Assembly: GCA_958299035.1 (NCBI GenBank)
Contig: CATQJL010000316.1
Location: 7,844,347-7,908,346, forward strand
Direction of reading: 5' to 3'
Length of the DNA: 64,000 nt
DNA from: Cylicocyclus nassatus
Taxonomy: Eukaryota; Nematoda; Chromadorea; Rhabditida; Strongylidae
The position numbers and the translations under genes are program-made. Below are positions 53,462-64,000 of the stretch, piece by piece. The notes under the pieces are model-generated. The model had not been told where the DNA came from. It saw nothing but the letters and a program-made list of their open reading frames with translations, and ran no database searches. Each line of letters starts with the position of its first letter. Position 1 is the stretch's first letter.

Positions 53462-54035
53462 CTGAAAGCTAGCTATTTTTATATGTACATATCTCACGTT
53501 TACATTTCTGCGCGGTGCAAAAGAATGAAAAAGCACATAGGTTTACAAAGAATTGAGCGGAATTACAAGTTAATTTAATTTCTGCGCAGACTTTTAGGGC
53601 ACATGGAAGGTAAGCAAAAAGTTTTTGAGAGCAAAGGAAGTAATCTCGTAGTAACATTGATTTTCGGAAATAATGAGTGATGCAAAGTGTATTTTGCTGA
53701 TAACCTATAGCGACATCTTTTTGGATAAGCTTAAAATATCACAACCAGATGGCAAAAGAAGCAGGCTGGGTTCAGAATGCGCGGCTTGCGAAGCACTACC
53801 GAAAAAGTCCGAGGACAAAGAGGACAGGATTAAAGACCATTCTATTGAGATCTACCGCAGCAGTTCTATAAAGCAGAGTAAAAGGTGTTACATTGCCGAA
53901 TGGGGATTGCGAAGAAGTATGGCTGTAAGGTGTTGGAGTGAGTAACTTGTAACAGAAGTCTGCGAGGGAGAGTGCTATAAGCAATATGTAATCCTACACC
54001 CAAAGCAAGCCACTGCAATGCAAATACGTATAGCT

Positions 54036-54196
54036 GATTCGTTGACCGCACGGAATGGACTCATGCGGAGTACCTGCCGCGATTTTAACGCTTGCTCCAG
54101 TACAAATTCGCCGTTGTGCAATTTGTGCTCTCTAACAATTCAGCCGCACCGCCCGTGGTCCGCAGCGTTTGAGCTGTCCGTGCGGTCAACGAACCG
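54036..54196. mobile_element. Short inverted-repeat MITE, copy 2
   Basis: The ends gattcgttgaccgcacgga and tccgtgcggtcaacgaac are inverted repeats and match the ends of the element at 4323-4486. The internal sequence is only partly conserved. Confidence 0.6.
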
Positions 54197-54979
54197 ACGA
54201 TATATACTTTTAACCTCTACATTATCAGCATAAGAAAAGTGCAAGTAGCTCAAACCTGGCGTTATAGCATTGTACTGCTAGACAGCTGCTAGACTGCTGA
54301 AAGATGCTAGACAGGACGATACATATGCTTTGACACGCATATGTATCTTCCCTTTCAGTTTTCTTCTTTTATTTTCTCAGGTAAAGAGTTCGTTTGCACG
54401 ACAAGTTAATTAGAGTTTCGCCTTCTAGTGCCTCGCTCCGGAGGATGACTGATTTGACACCATTGCGGCGCTGCAAAAACCACCCTGCTGCTCAATACCA
54501 GCGTCAAGGGCTTCTTGCTGAAGGGAATGCAAACCGACAGCTGAGAATCTTCCGTCGCATGATGCGGGTCAATTCAGACTTAAGGATGTACGGATTCTGC
54601 AAACGAGGAAAAAGTTAAGCAACAATTTATTCATGATTAACTCAAAGTTTCAGGTTCATTTTTCGCATTGCTTAGAACCTACTCAGAATAAATCTGATGT
54701 TCGTTGGAAAATTCGCAGCTGAAAGCTTGCAGCAGGGCATTGCAGAGTTAATCAAGTAGAAATTTTTTTTGAGGGCTCTTCTTAAAAACTTCTGCAAGCA
54801 GCATACAAAAGAGCTATACATTGTATAAAAGGGAAAATGCAGACCATTGTGCAAATACATATTTGGGGTGGGAGGGAACCTGCGAAGCTGTCCTCTATAT
54901 CCCGCTGCTTACATGTTGCATTCTGAGTCACCTATCCTTCTTGCAGCTCTACTACCCTCTTCTATAGGCGTTTCAGTAA

Positions 54980-55087
54980 GGCTGGGTTCATACTGATCCC
55001 GAAGTCCGCGAACGGTTCAGCACAGCGCTTGAAATGAGCGCTGTGCTGGAACCGTTAGCGGACCTCCGCATCAGTATGAACGCAGCC
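54980..55087. mobile_element. 108-bp hairpin MITE with TAA duplication
   Basis: The whole unit is a near-perfect hairpin: ggctgggttcatactga pairs with tcagtatgaacgcagcc, and the core ggttcagcacagcgct pairs with agcgctgtgctggaacc. TAA flanks both ends (54977-54979 and 55088-55090), pointing to a PIF/Harbinger-type origin. A direct repeat ggcgtttcagtaag lies at 54968 and again at 55103. Confidence 0.85.
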
Positions 55088-55474
55088 TAAGGGCACTCCA
55101 GGGGCGTTTCAGTAAGAGCTGCTTATTGCGTAAGTTGCGTTTTCTAACTTCTTGTATTTTTCCCAGTAAACCCCAGCTGTTAGCCGTTCTCATAAAAAGA
55201 AATTTGAAGTAGACAAAGAGGTTGTTGATGAACCAAGCTCGAAACTTAGGGGTTTATCGAAAATCGCAGTATTTAGTAAGTCGCTACAAATAGCCTTGGC
55301 TGGTAATGCGCCAAGGCAAAGAGAAAAATTTCAATAATTGAGAACTTAAAACTAATAAATAAGGTGATTAGCATAACACATTGGTATCTGCATTAACTTT
55401 CTGAAAAAAACAGATAACTTGGAAGGAGGGGCCATCAGCTAGAGATTACCGAGGACTTTACACAAAAATGGGAA

Positions 55475-55680
55475 ATGCGGCTCATAATGCAGCTCGCTTT
55501 TGTTTTCAACTCAGAGGACACTCCAAAATGGATACGCAGCGTAAATCCAACTTTTGGAGCTTCAAGATATGAAGGTCGTATAAGCTGTGCTCCATTCCCG
55601 TTAGGGATATTCATGCATGCAACCGTAAATCGTAAACTGCGATTTTTATTGTTCTACAGGATCCCCCTGAGACCTTAAAG
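55475..55680 (+). repeat. Single-arm relative of the 32.2-kb foldback
   Basis: Segments ggagcttcaagatatgaag and cattcatgcatgcaaccgt parallel ggagcttcaggatataag and gttaatgcatgcggccct at 32940-33010, in the same order. Confidence 0.5.
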
Positions 55681-56300
55681 GATTTCTTATTAGTGTATTC
55701 GGTTTACATGTCTTATACAAGGGAGTGGCAGGAAAATGCCTGATGGTTCACTGCTAAGCATTTCCTAAAGACAACGAATAAAGTCTCATGGTAACCTTAT
55801 CTCATCTTTTCTTTGGACCCCACAGAGCTGTGGTCAATTAGAAATTTCACTACTCTTTCTTTTTTGTACAAAACTCAAATTCTGCAACTTGATTACTCTG
55901 CGCGTATTAGCCACCTCGGAATGCACAAGCTCAAACTGTGACATATACTACGTAAGCGTACCTGTAGTCAAAGTTGCATGGAACATAATACACAAGTAAA
56001 TCATCGCTCCTACGTCGACTCGTAAACGATTTGAGCACACTGAAATAGTTGTTGTGCAGTAACTCGGTCATAACTCAGTGTTAACTGATTTCATTACATG
56101 CACGGCTTCTGGGTAACATTGTATTGACCTCAGTTTCAGCACTTTTATTTTCTATTTGACTTGCTTTTGCCCTTTTACATTTTGTACACATTTAGGTTTG
56201 AATTTGTTTGGTGAAGTGCTCGCAGAGATTATATTGGTTTTTCAAAGGTTTCTAGACATTTTTTTGGTTTAAGCGGTTATGGTTACGGTTTGGTCCTTAA

Positions 56301-56727
56301 AGGCAGCGTCCACCCAGAATTTGGTCCCCATGTTTTCGCCATTCTGGGGCCTCTCGGTGGCCCTGATTACACTTCCGAACTTCAGACTCTCCAAAATTCG
56401 AAAAAAAAACGATTCCTGAGGACCCTTGAGGGCGCGGACGTGTTTCGAATCGCTCGTTCCCGTCGGCAGGCCAGCGGGGACGAGCTGCAACTGCATGGGT
56501 GTATGCACTGCAGTGTGCAGTGTGCAGCTTCCGCTCACTACCATGTCAATACGTGTTGAGAGGCAGTCCCTGGTGGGCGGAGTCTGATATCACCCAGGGA
56601 CTTTCAGGCCCCTTATCTCCATTCAGAGACAACGTTAGAAGACCGGACCAACGCAGATGCCCATTTTCTGGGGCCAACATTCAGGATCGACACTAGGAGG
56701 GTTTTGAGTTTAGCCTGGACACTGCCG
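56301..56727. mobile_element. TTAA-flanked MITE, piggyBac-like
   Basis: ttaa precedes aggcagcgtcca (56297-56312) and follows tggacactgccg (56716-56731); the 12-bp ends are inverted repeats and TTAA is duplicated. The interior is GC-rich and contains a tight array of tgcag/gtgcag units near 56500. A related left end is at 34870. Confidence 0.7.
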
Positions 56728-56774
56728 TTAACGTTTTCATACATGTTTTCATGTTTGAGGAGCAAGTATTAATA

Positions 56775-57383
56775 TGTTGGGTGGTCCCAAGATTCATGCG
56801 GTTTTCAAACCTATTTAAAACTACTCAAATAACGACGGAGTACTCTCTAAGCGGTGTTCGATGAAGATTTCTCCTCTTCTCTTCACCACTTATGTTGCTT
56901 GGAGTCTTTTAATAATCGTTCAAATTAAACCGAATTTCCAACACATGCTTTTTACCTATTCTGAAATCAACAGTTTGTCAAGATTTTCTATTTAGACTTT
57001 TGAAAGGGCTTTGATGACAAATAAAAAGAGTAAATAAGGTGCATTACAGTGCTTTTTCTACCTGGCTTCTCAATTCGTCATTCAATGTAGCTTTTCCCCC
57101 TTTTTCACAACTGAAATTATTCTGTGAAATGCTACAAAGCCACTTAAAAGGCACATAATTCATTGCATTACACGCCCTGTGCAACTTTTATCAACGTTCC
57201 TTTAAAATTCAAAATGAAAATTCGAGAAAAAACAGTTAAAATAGGGAAAAAACATGGGTTAAGTGTTCTGAAGATGTGGTCGATCTTCAAAACGTTGAGC
57301 ACTGCTTAGAATGTTTGCTATTTTTATTCTGAGTGATATGAGGTTAAGTTTGAAAAGTACCACAAATTTTCAGACCGACCTAT
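56775..57383. mobile_element. Mariner-like MITE remnant
   Basis: Left end ttgggtggtcccaagattc and right end gaaaatttgtgg-type sequence (complement of ttttcagaccgaccta) are imperfect inverted repeats. Inner blocks (ttttcaaacctatttaaa against aagtttgaaaag) also pair loosely. Another mariner-like end (ttaggttggtatgaaaa) starts right beside it at 57393. Confidence 0.4.
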
Positions 57384-59739
57384 TAGTATTAGGTTGGTAT
57401 GAAAATAATGCGTGTTCTGCAAAGTTATACTTTGGCGAGCTGTAACTTCTTATCATCGTTTTTTTTTGTAGCACCTCTCTATCAAAAGATTATAACTTCT
57501 CTCGAGTTGTGTAGAGTATACTTGACAATCATGCCAACTTATAGCACAAGTAGTAAGAGCGTTTCACCAAAGAAGGGTTGCGGAAGAAAAAAAGAGAGAT
57601 TTGAGATTTTAGTTTGCTTAACGTGTTTTTGTTATGCCTTGAAATTCCTCTCTATGAAATCATTCTAATTATTCATGTTTTGAACGCTTGCTTCTGCGAA
57701 ACATGTCGTTAAGATGCTCTACTTCTACATTTACAAGCTTGCTCACGCGAAATCCTTATTAGAACAATTTTTTTGCGGCATAGAATAGCTATAGTGACTA
57801 TGCAATCTGTGGCGTCGATTGGTCTGGAATTATGAAAGATCATTCTATATGATATATGATTAAGTGTGCTATTTAGACAAATTTTCATCAAATACAGCAG
57901 CTGTGTGCCAAACGATGTTTATTAATAGCGAATGAGTTTTGGTCAAGAAGGTAAGTGCAATCAATTTTGATTTTCGAGTGCAAATGCTTGAAGTTTTAGG
58001 ATATTCTGATAAGGTTAATTCCGCTTCAAACATGATTAGAAAGAGCATGAAAGGAACTTCCAAATGGTATTCAAAGCCTTTATTCGAGGAGTAAGTTTGA
58101 TGGAAAAAAGTTGCATGGAACAAAACCATGGAAAACACGCATTAAATTTGCCTTGACCTGATAAATGTTGTCCCAAAGAGATGTGCACATTGTTTGGTCG
58201 TTAACAACCAATTGCTTTAATGTGTTTTGCCGACCTTTGTACCATTGCGGGCTTCAACTTTAGTTTACAGAATAGAATTTTTGATTTTTCGTTACTTCAA
58301 AATCACGGTAAGAACTTCCAGCATTTAGGAGAATAGTGGAATAAACCGCCAAATCTGCAAAATTGTGTACTAGGGATTCCACACATGCTGATTTTGATAC
58401 GCAGCTCTTTAGGAGTGCTTTCAGCTGTTTTGAAGGTTGATTACATTTTTGGCAAATGATTAGACAACAGCGGTTACGGTTTACCTGGGATGAGTTAGGA
58501 AAGAAGCATTAAAGTAAAAATTTTATATCTACAGCAACTTCCATCAACCTAATAATAATTTAGCCTGTTTAGTTTTAATTTTGAGGCAGAATATGGCCCT
58601 CAATTGCCCAAAATCCTTTGTCAAAATTTTGCCGTAATCTTACAGTAACAAAGAGAGAGAGATCGCAAATTAGCCCCATACTGCGAATCCAAGTTGAAGC
58701 TCGCGCAGAGTGGTATACTAATGGATCGACAACTTTGAAGCAAGAGAGTCATTAACGATCGAAGAATGAGCACATCTTTTTGGGACCTGTAACCTGTACG
58801 GCATAAAAAAACTGTTCAATGTGCACATCTTTTTGAGAAAAAAATCAAAATAACATATTAAGCATAAAAACTTCGATTTGAGGGCAAGAAAAGGAGATTG
58901 CGCCATGCTAACGCGGCACTGTTCTGACGCTGGGAAAGCGCTAACAGAGGTCCCGATGCGTGCACCTGATAAAGGACTCTAAAGCATGCTGTTTTCTTTC
59001 TAAACTGCTTTTCTCTTCTTCCAAACTCCTCTGGCTCCTATTCTCTGCAATTGCTACCACCTATTTCAGATTTCTCTCTCGTCACTACCATTTAGATAGC
59101 AAGTGTTACGATATTCTTGTGCGGTAGGATGTGAACTTCAGTAGTCAGAAGCAGTCGAAACTCAAAACCGGCAAGACAACTTGAAGGCAACGATCGCAAA
59201 AAACCGTACTCGGATATCGATGGGTCTGAAAAGTGGAACACGTAAAGGCCAAAGTGACATGAATTTGAGCAGAGAGTTGGGCGAACGCAAAACCATTGGC
59301 TTTGAGTCAGTAATACACAAGTAACATAAGTTCATCTCCACGTTTTCCTAAACCAAATTTGTATACAGTATGCAATTTTTCCGAAAAAAGAGAGAAATTT
59401 CTGGCAAAATAGTAATGACTAATTTCGGGGTTTTTTTTTTGCGATAAGCGGCAATCCTATCCTGTTATGTGGGTCAGAAAGTTGTGTAGTTTTTTCGATT
59501 TATTCACAAATCATTCAGAACAAAGATAGACAAGCAGTTTGAAATGTGTTGCAAAACTTTTCATCTTTTCACAGTAAGTTTTTGTTCGGATTGATCCCTT
59601 TTTCTCATGAAAAATCGTCAGAATCAATGGGTTTAATATTCCCTAACTTTTGCTATTTTCTTGAATTTCAATTCTGGACCTAGGATATGCTTCAACAACA
59701 TTTAAAAAGAGTGAACAAAATGTAAACTTATACAAATTC

Positions 59740-59960
59740 TGGCATTAATAATCAGCTAAATTTTCTAAAATTATCACTTCGATGCTACAAATTTAATATT
59801 TGTTTATCTCACACTTCGTAGAACATCAGACGGAAAACACCCAGGGCGCCATTCGATGCAGCTTGTTCTCATTCCGGCAGATGTTTTTTTCTGATTCGTT
59901 TGAGCCTCAAGACAAAAATTGCCATTAGATGCTCCAGGGTGCATCCGAAAATTTCAAACA
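59740..59960 (+). repeat. Partial arm of the 60-kb foldback family
   Basis: The order gtagaacatca, attcgatgcagc, tttttctgattcg, gctccaggg matches the complement of 61800-62000 and the plus strand at 63660-63830. So three copies of this arm lie within 4 kb. Confidence 0.55.
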
Positions 59961-59966
59961 TTAATA

Positions 59967-62329
59967 TTAGGTCATTCCGAAAGTAAATTCGCTTTTGCAA
60001 ACGGGCTTCACATATGGTGGAACAAAGATTCCTAAAAGATCTTGGAACACCGCAGACAGCGCCACGAGGACGCAAATTTAAGCGTGGAGGTCGCAATCAG
60101 GGCCCGGCATCGATGGTTTGAGATCAAACTGGACTTCGTTTTTGGAGTTAGAAGCAACGGGGACATCGTTTCTATGAGGTCCTGGAGGAAGCGCTAAAAA
60201 AACACGACGAACATGTCAGGTTTCACGAGTTGGACGTGTTCTTTCGCAAGCGCGCGAATTTCAAATGCAAGACTCAAACAAACAAATGGCTTGTTTACAG
60301 CACAAACAATCACATGGCTCCGAATTTGGGCTATGAGTATACAATATTACTCCAAACTATGTTATGTAAAAGTTCCCAAAACTTATGTGTCCTAATATTC
60401 GTTCTCGAATTTGTTGGTTTCTAGACCAACTACCAAACCAACTGGGTTGGTTCGGAGCATAGATATCGATGAGTTCACATAAGTTTTGGACCTTTTTGAT
60501 TTGGACGATTAGAACGGTCAAAAATCTATCATATAGTGAAGAGAGCGGATCAAACCGTTGCCTCTCCCCTTTTTTGAGTCAAAAGTAGTACAATTCTATG
60601 CGTTGATAGATATCGCGCTCCACTCACTTGCGGCGTATTTTGAAATATGTGGCGAAAAATGCATCGCAGGATTGTTGAGGCTACAGATTTGGTTGGCCTA
60701 GGAGATTCTCGACATTTCCAGCATCAAAACGGTACTATACCCAATGGCAGAGCCTTTGATCGACTCGAAATGTTTTCTTTTTGCTTTTTTGTTATATTAC
60801 ATACCTCAAAATGCGCTTTTTTCGCTTTTTTGTTGCTATTTTGGTTGAATAAGGGTTTCCCTATCGATTTTCACATTGAGAGGGACTTCGTAAATTTTCG
60901 CGAAGTTATGGGGGACTTCGTTTCCTAAAAACCTCCAAATCAACGCGTGCCGGGCCCTGGTCGCAATCTTAGCTTATGAGCCCGAATTACTGACGCGCAA
61001 AACTTTAGAAGCGTTTGGATCGCGACGGAAAGTCCGAAAATGAATAGAAAAGATGAGTGCCTGGCCATTACACAAGTGGTCCTTACCAGAGCCTCTGTGG
61101 CTTCTCCGCTAACAGCAGGCCGAGACCAAGTTGCTAGATCTGGAAGAATGATGGTCAGTTGTTGGGGTAATGTATCAGCTTTGAATTGTTGACAGAGCAA
61201 TGACCCAATCTTGTCATTTGTACTCTTTTGATTCGCTAACAGGTCGAACAATTTGCTTGATCGTGACGAAGTTGCTGACTGGACAGTTTACATGGTCACG
61301 ACTTTTTCAGACCCCAAGAAGGCGATATTGCCGAAAAGTCGGTCAAATAAAGAGATATACCAATCTTGTGCAAGCTGAACAAATCAGTGAAAGATCTTGG
61401 AAGCATTCGATGCAGCATTTCATCCTCTTTCTAATGGTTATGAATTGGCTGCAACGCGGTCAACGAGCTTTCAGAAAATTACCAAAATCTGCGGCCTATG
61501 CTTTTTGAAATGGTCAAGTTTCACGATTTTTAAAACTTTCATATTGATTCTCAGAAGGAGTTCAAGTAACGATTCGATAGAGCAAACCTCATAGAAGACA
61601 GTTCACCTTTTTTCTCTTTTTCATAGCTCGCAGTAATTTTTTATTTTTTGACAGAACCATCGGATTTTGGCAGGTCCACCTCAGCCACAATCGCATCAAA
61701 CATTAAAAATTTATTGGAATTTGAAACTACCAAGATGGTACTATGAGTTAGCATTAATTTTACAAAGCAAGCGAGGGTTTACGGGTTCGAAATATAAAAT
61801 TTCAAGTTTTTCGGGTACAGCCTGGGGCTCGCTTAAAAAATGAGTTATAATGATTTCTCCCCGGAAACAACGAATCGGAAACAAAAAACACCTATTAGAA
61901 AGAGAAGAAAATGCTGCATCGAATAGTGCCCTCTCTTCCGTTGATGTTCTACGAGGATTTAGCTGCCCAAGTATGGAAATCGGTAGCATCAGTTAAAATT
62001 CTGTTAAAAATGTATGACAAGTTATGGAAAGGAGAAAAAAGTAACACTGTATTCTATAAGGTTTTCTCTATCCACTCGTGATTTGAACTCCTTTTGAGGA
62101 TTGATATGAAAGTTTTAAAAAATCGTGAAACTTGATCATTTCAAAAAGCATAGGTCGCAGGTTTTGGTTATTTTCTGAAAGCTCATTGATTTCGTTGCAA
62201 CAATTTCATAGCCATTAGAAAGAGAATGAAAATCTGCATCGAATGCCTGCAAGACCTCTTAGAAATCTTTGTTCCATCACTTGTGACGCCCGTTTGAAAA
62301 AAGCGAAATTACTTTCGGAATGAGCTAAT
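59967..62329. mobile_element. Mariner-type foldback split by a 1.34-kb insertion
   Basis: The ends ttaggtcattccgaaagtaa and ttactttcggaatgagctaa are inverted repeats flanked by TA. The right arm (62010-62329) pairs with the left arm, but the left arm is in two pieces, 59967-60047 and 61390-61640. The pieces are separated by 60048-61389 and each junction carries the identical 13-mer aaagatcttggaa, so the spacer looks like an insertion with a 13-bp target duplication. The spacer has internal inverted blocks (gggcccggca/tgccgggccc at 60108 and 60947) but no recognised gene. Confidence 0.65.
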
Positions 62330-62854
62330 ATATCGAGGCGGTAGGGACTCATTTGTTTGTAAAAAAAATAGTGTTCAATCATAATCGATTTCTGAAATTC
62401 CCAATTTGAGAGGATTTTATAATGTTTGAAGCCTTTGCAAATGTGAACACTTTTGGAATTTGTTTTCAAAAATACTGAAAAACCAGCTATTGATGCCAAA
62501 AAATCAATTTTTCTAGCATTTTGCTTACTCTATCGAAATGTTATCAAAGCTTTTTTAAAAGTACACGAGAGTTTTGAAAAGTAGCAAAATCTAGAGTAAG
62601 TAAAATGCATCGGTTGGAGATTGTGGCAATTACTCGAAAGAACAATAGAGTAATCCGAACAGAGACATTACTGCTAAAAGGGAAAGTTCTGCATAGAACA
62701 GTGCTAAGAGTGTTTGTCTATCGTTATTATGATTGATTTGAGGATAAGTCTAAAAACGACACGAACTTTCGGACCCACCTAATATTATATCAGAAACAAT
62801 CTACACATTCATGGAAAGTTGGCATTTGCTAAAAAAAACCGCATCAACGCTTAC

Positions 62855-63314
62855 GATTCCTGACTGTAAGATGATCCTGCCTTTGCTTCCACAGTATCAA
62901 GACGTTTAAGAGCTTCTTCCGGTATCATCGACGGTGTTGTCTCGATGCTATCAGTGTAAAGAATGTAGGCATATCTCTGTTTTAGGTCCTTCATTGTTTC
63001 AATCGCTGTCCGTGTGTTGTTTATATTCTAAAAACTGCATTTATTGCAAAGATTCGACCATGTACACTAAGAAAGCTGTTTGCGAATTTATACGCTCTTG
63101 CGCGTTATTGAGCTGAAAATTTACACATCGAAGACAATACTTTCCATTTGTAAAGGAATGATACTATTATGTGCTCTGCCGCACATTCCTTGTTCACTTA
63201 CAATTTTGATACTGCACTCAACTTCCATAAAGTCGCTAAATCGGTTTCCTTCACAACAATGTACACGAGCCTGGTCTCCAAGGTGCATAGCAAAATACAT
63301 GACAAGATTCTCAT
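62855..63314 (-). CDS. Gene C, two upstream exons (first half of vWA-like domain 1)
   Basis: Exon 63314-63202 (acceptor gatcctag, donor gtaagt; phase 1 in, 0 out) encodes a Cys-containing segment (LGDQARVHCC). Exon 62976-62855 (acceptor taaaacag, donor gtaagc; phase 0 in, 2 out) begins RYAYILYTD, a plausible vWA beta-strand pair. Their phases are the same as those of exons 52882-52958 (1 to 0) and 52627-52811 (0 to 2). With 53286-53461 they would make domain 1 on the same exon plan as domain 2. The 5' end, presumably a transmembrane exon, lies further right or outside the window. The link across the long intron is an inference. Confidence 0.5.
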
Positions 63315-63384
63315 CTAGGATCAGTAAGATTAACGAGAAGCATGTTATGCATATAGGTCGTTTCAAAAGTTTTTCCTTTTTTTT

Positions 63385-63850
63385 CAAATGAACGCTACAT
63401 TAGATGGAACAAAGATTTTTGAGAGGTCTTGGAAGCATTCGATTGTAACAAAGCCGTAACTAGCAAAAATTTGCAACCCATGGTTCTTGTTATGTCAAGT
63501 TTCGCTGTTTTTCTAGATTTTCGCAATGATTCCCGAAGAACTTCAAATAGATAGATAGAGCAAACCCAACAGGATACAAATTTTTTCCATCCTACAACTT
63601 GCTTCCCAAACTTTTTTGAATTATTGCTTTAATGCTATCAAATTTCATATCTGGACAACTCAAACCTCATAAAACATCAATCGGCGAGCAACACGAGTGT
63701 CATTTAGATGCAGCTTTTTTGCGCTTTCCAAGGGGTATTTTTTGTTTCCGATTTGTGAAGTATTTGGGAACAAAAATATCATAATTTTTGTTTTAAAACA
63801 TGCCCCAGGCTATGATTGCGAAATTCGAGATTTGATTTTTTGAGTCTGTG
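63385..63850 (+). repeat. Single arm of the 60-kb foldback family
   Basis: gatggaacaaagatttttga, gaggtcttggaagcattcga, atgtcaagtttcgctg and gagcaaaccc occur in the same order as in the 61390-61640 arm. The copy continues through the inner arm part (catcaatcggcgagc, gatgcagctt). No matching inverted partner lies before the window ends. Confidence 0.55.
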
Positions 63851-64000
63851 AACGCTCAGTTGCGTTGTCTAATTAGTGTTAAGTGTAATACACTTTTAAA
63901 ACGCTTCAAGTTTGGATGATTTACTGGCGTTAGTCTTGTTTTTGTATGACAAGGGAATGGTCAGAAGTCGAAGTGGCCAATCCATACAAGCTGCACACCA

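Larger units (their letters stand above)
53470..62854 (-). other. Presumed 9.4-kb intron of gene C, filled with MITEs
   Basis: No convincing exon lies between 62855 and 53461, and the phases of the flanking exons (exit 2, entry 2) fit a direct join. Elements inside: 54036-54196, 54980-55087, 55475-55680, 56301-56727, 56775-57383 and 59967-62329. The stretches 57700-59700 and 62330-62790 hold only short featureless frames and mariner-like ends. Confidence 0.4.

Noticed and set aside
62760..62790. Mariner-like right end ggacccacctaa
   Set aside because: No partner left end could be assigned with confidence, so no element is called.

Overview
The window looks like repeat-rich chromosomal DNA of a nematode, most likely a strongyle-type (clade V) worm. 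The reasons are short 50-95 bp introns with TTTTCAG/TTTTAG acceptors, ATGs sitting directly behind acceptor-like sites (as in spliced-leader genes), RTE-type LINE fragments, and an LTR retrotransposon of the nematode BEL/Pao-plus-envelope type. I see no rRNA or tRNA gene, CRISPR array or bacterial feature. All exon boundaries were drawn by eye from splice signals and reading phase.

The standout is one complete, apparently young BEL/Pao element at 35231-45809, coding on the minus strand. It has two 270-bp LTRs that I read as identical, a 5-bp target duplication (ggcct), a tRNA-Gly primer site, a polypurine tract and a single uninterrupted 2668-codon gag-protease-RT-RNase H-integrase-envelope frame. 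Downstream of the envelope it carries two unexpected genes that converge tail to tail. One is a 188-aa minus-strand protein (36732-37298) with a coiled coil and a copy of the Gag three-zinc-knuckle layout. The other is a plus-strand, three-exon gene (36185-36632) for a 99-aa coiled-coil protein, with its own TATA-like box, pyrimidine-rich leader and poly(A) signal. An antisense spliced gene near the 3' LTR is the candidate for a new system.

Host genes: on the minus strand I can piece together three paralogous genes (A, B, C). The N-terminal parts seen in A and B are a Lys/Arg-rich N terminus, then one transmembrane helix. Thr-rich mucin-like exons follow, and in C two domains that resemble von Willebrand A folds. 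Gene A starts at 3748 and runs off the left edge. Gene B starts at 33534, has a 132-bp tandem-repeat mucin exon at 25406-26191, and may own vWA-like exons near 7.7-8.6 kb. Gene C (63314 to 52082) lacks its 5' end. Introns are mostly phase 1 and the phases join consistently.

Nearly everything else is non-autonomous transposons, strikingly often full-length foldbacks. From left to right: MITEs at 1.2, 4.3 and 6.4-7.2 kb; a 1.7-kb foldback at 8.8-10.5 kb; foldbacks at 12.8 and 14.5 kb; a nested stack of at least four elements at 15.9-19.5 kb; a decayed RTE LINE at 20.4-23.1 kb; foldbacks at 24.3, 27.7, 29.9 and 32.2 kb; the LTR element; TTAA-flanked elements at 49.1 and 56.3 kb; small MITEs at 54.0 and 55.0 kb; and a 2.4-kb foldback at 60-62.3 kb. 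Many of these lie inside the long introns of genes B and C.
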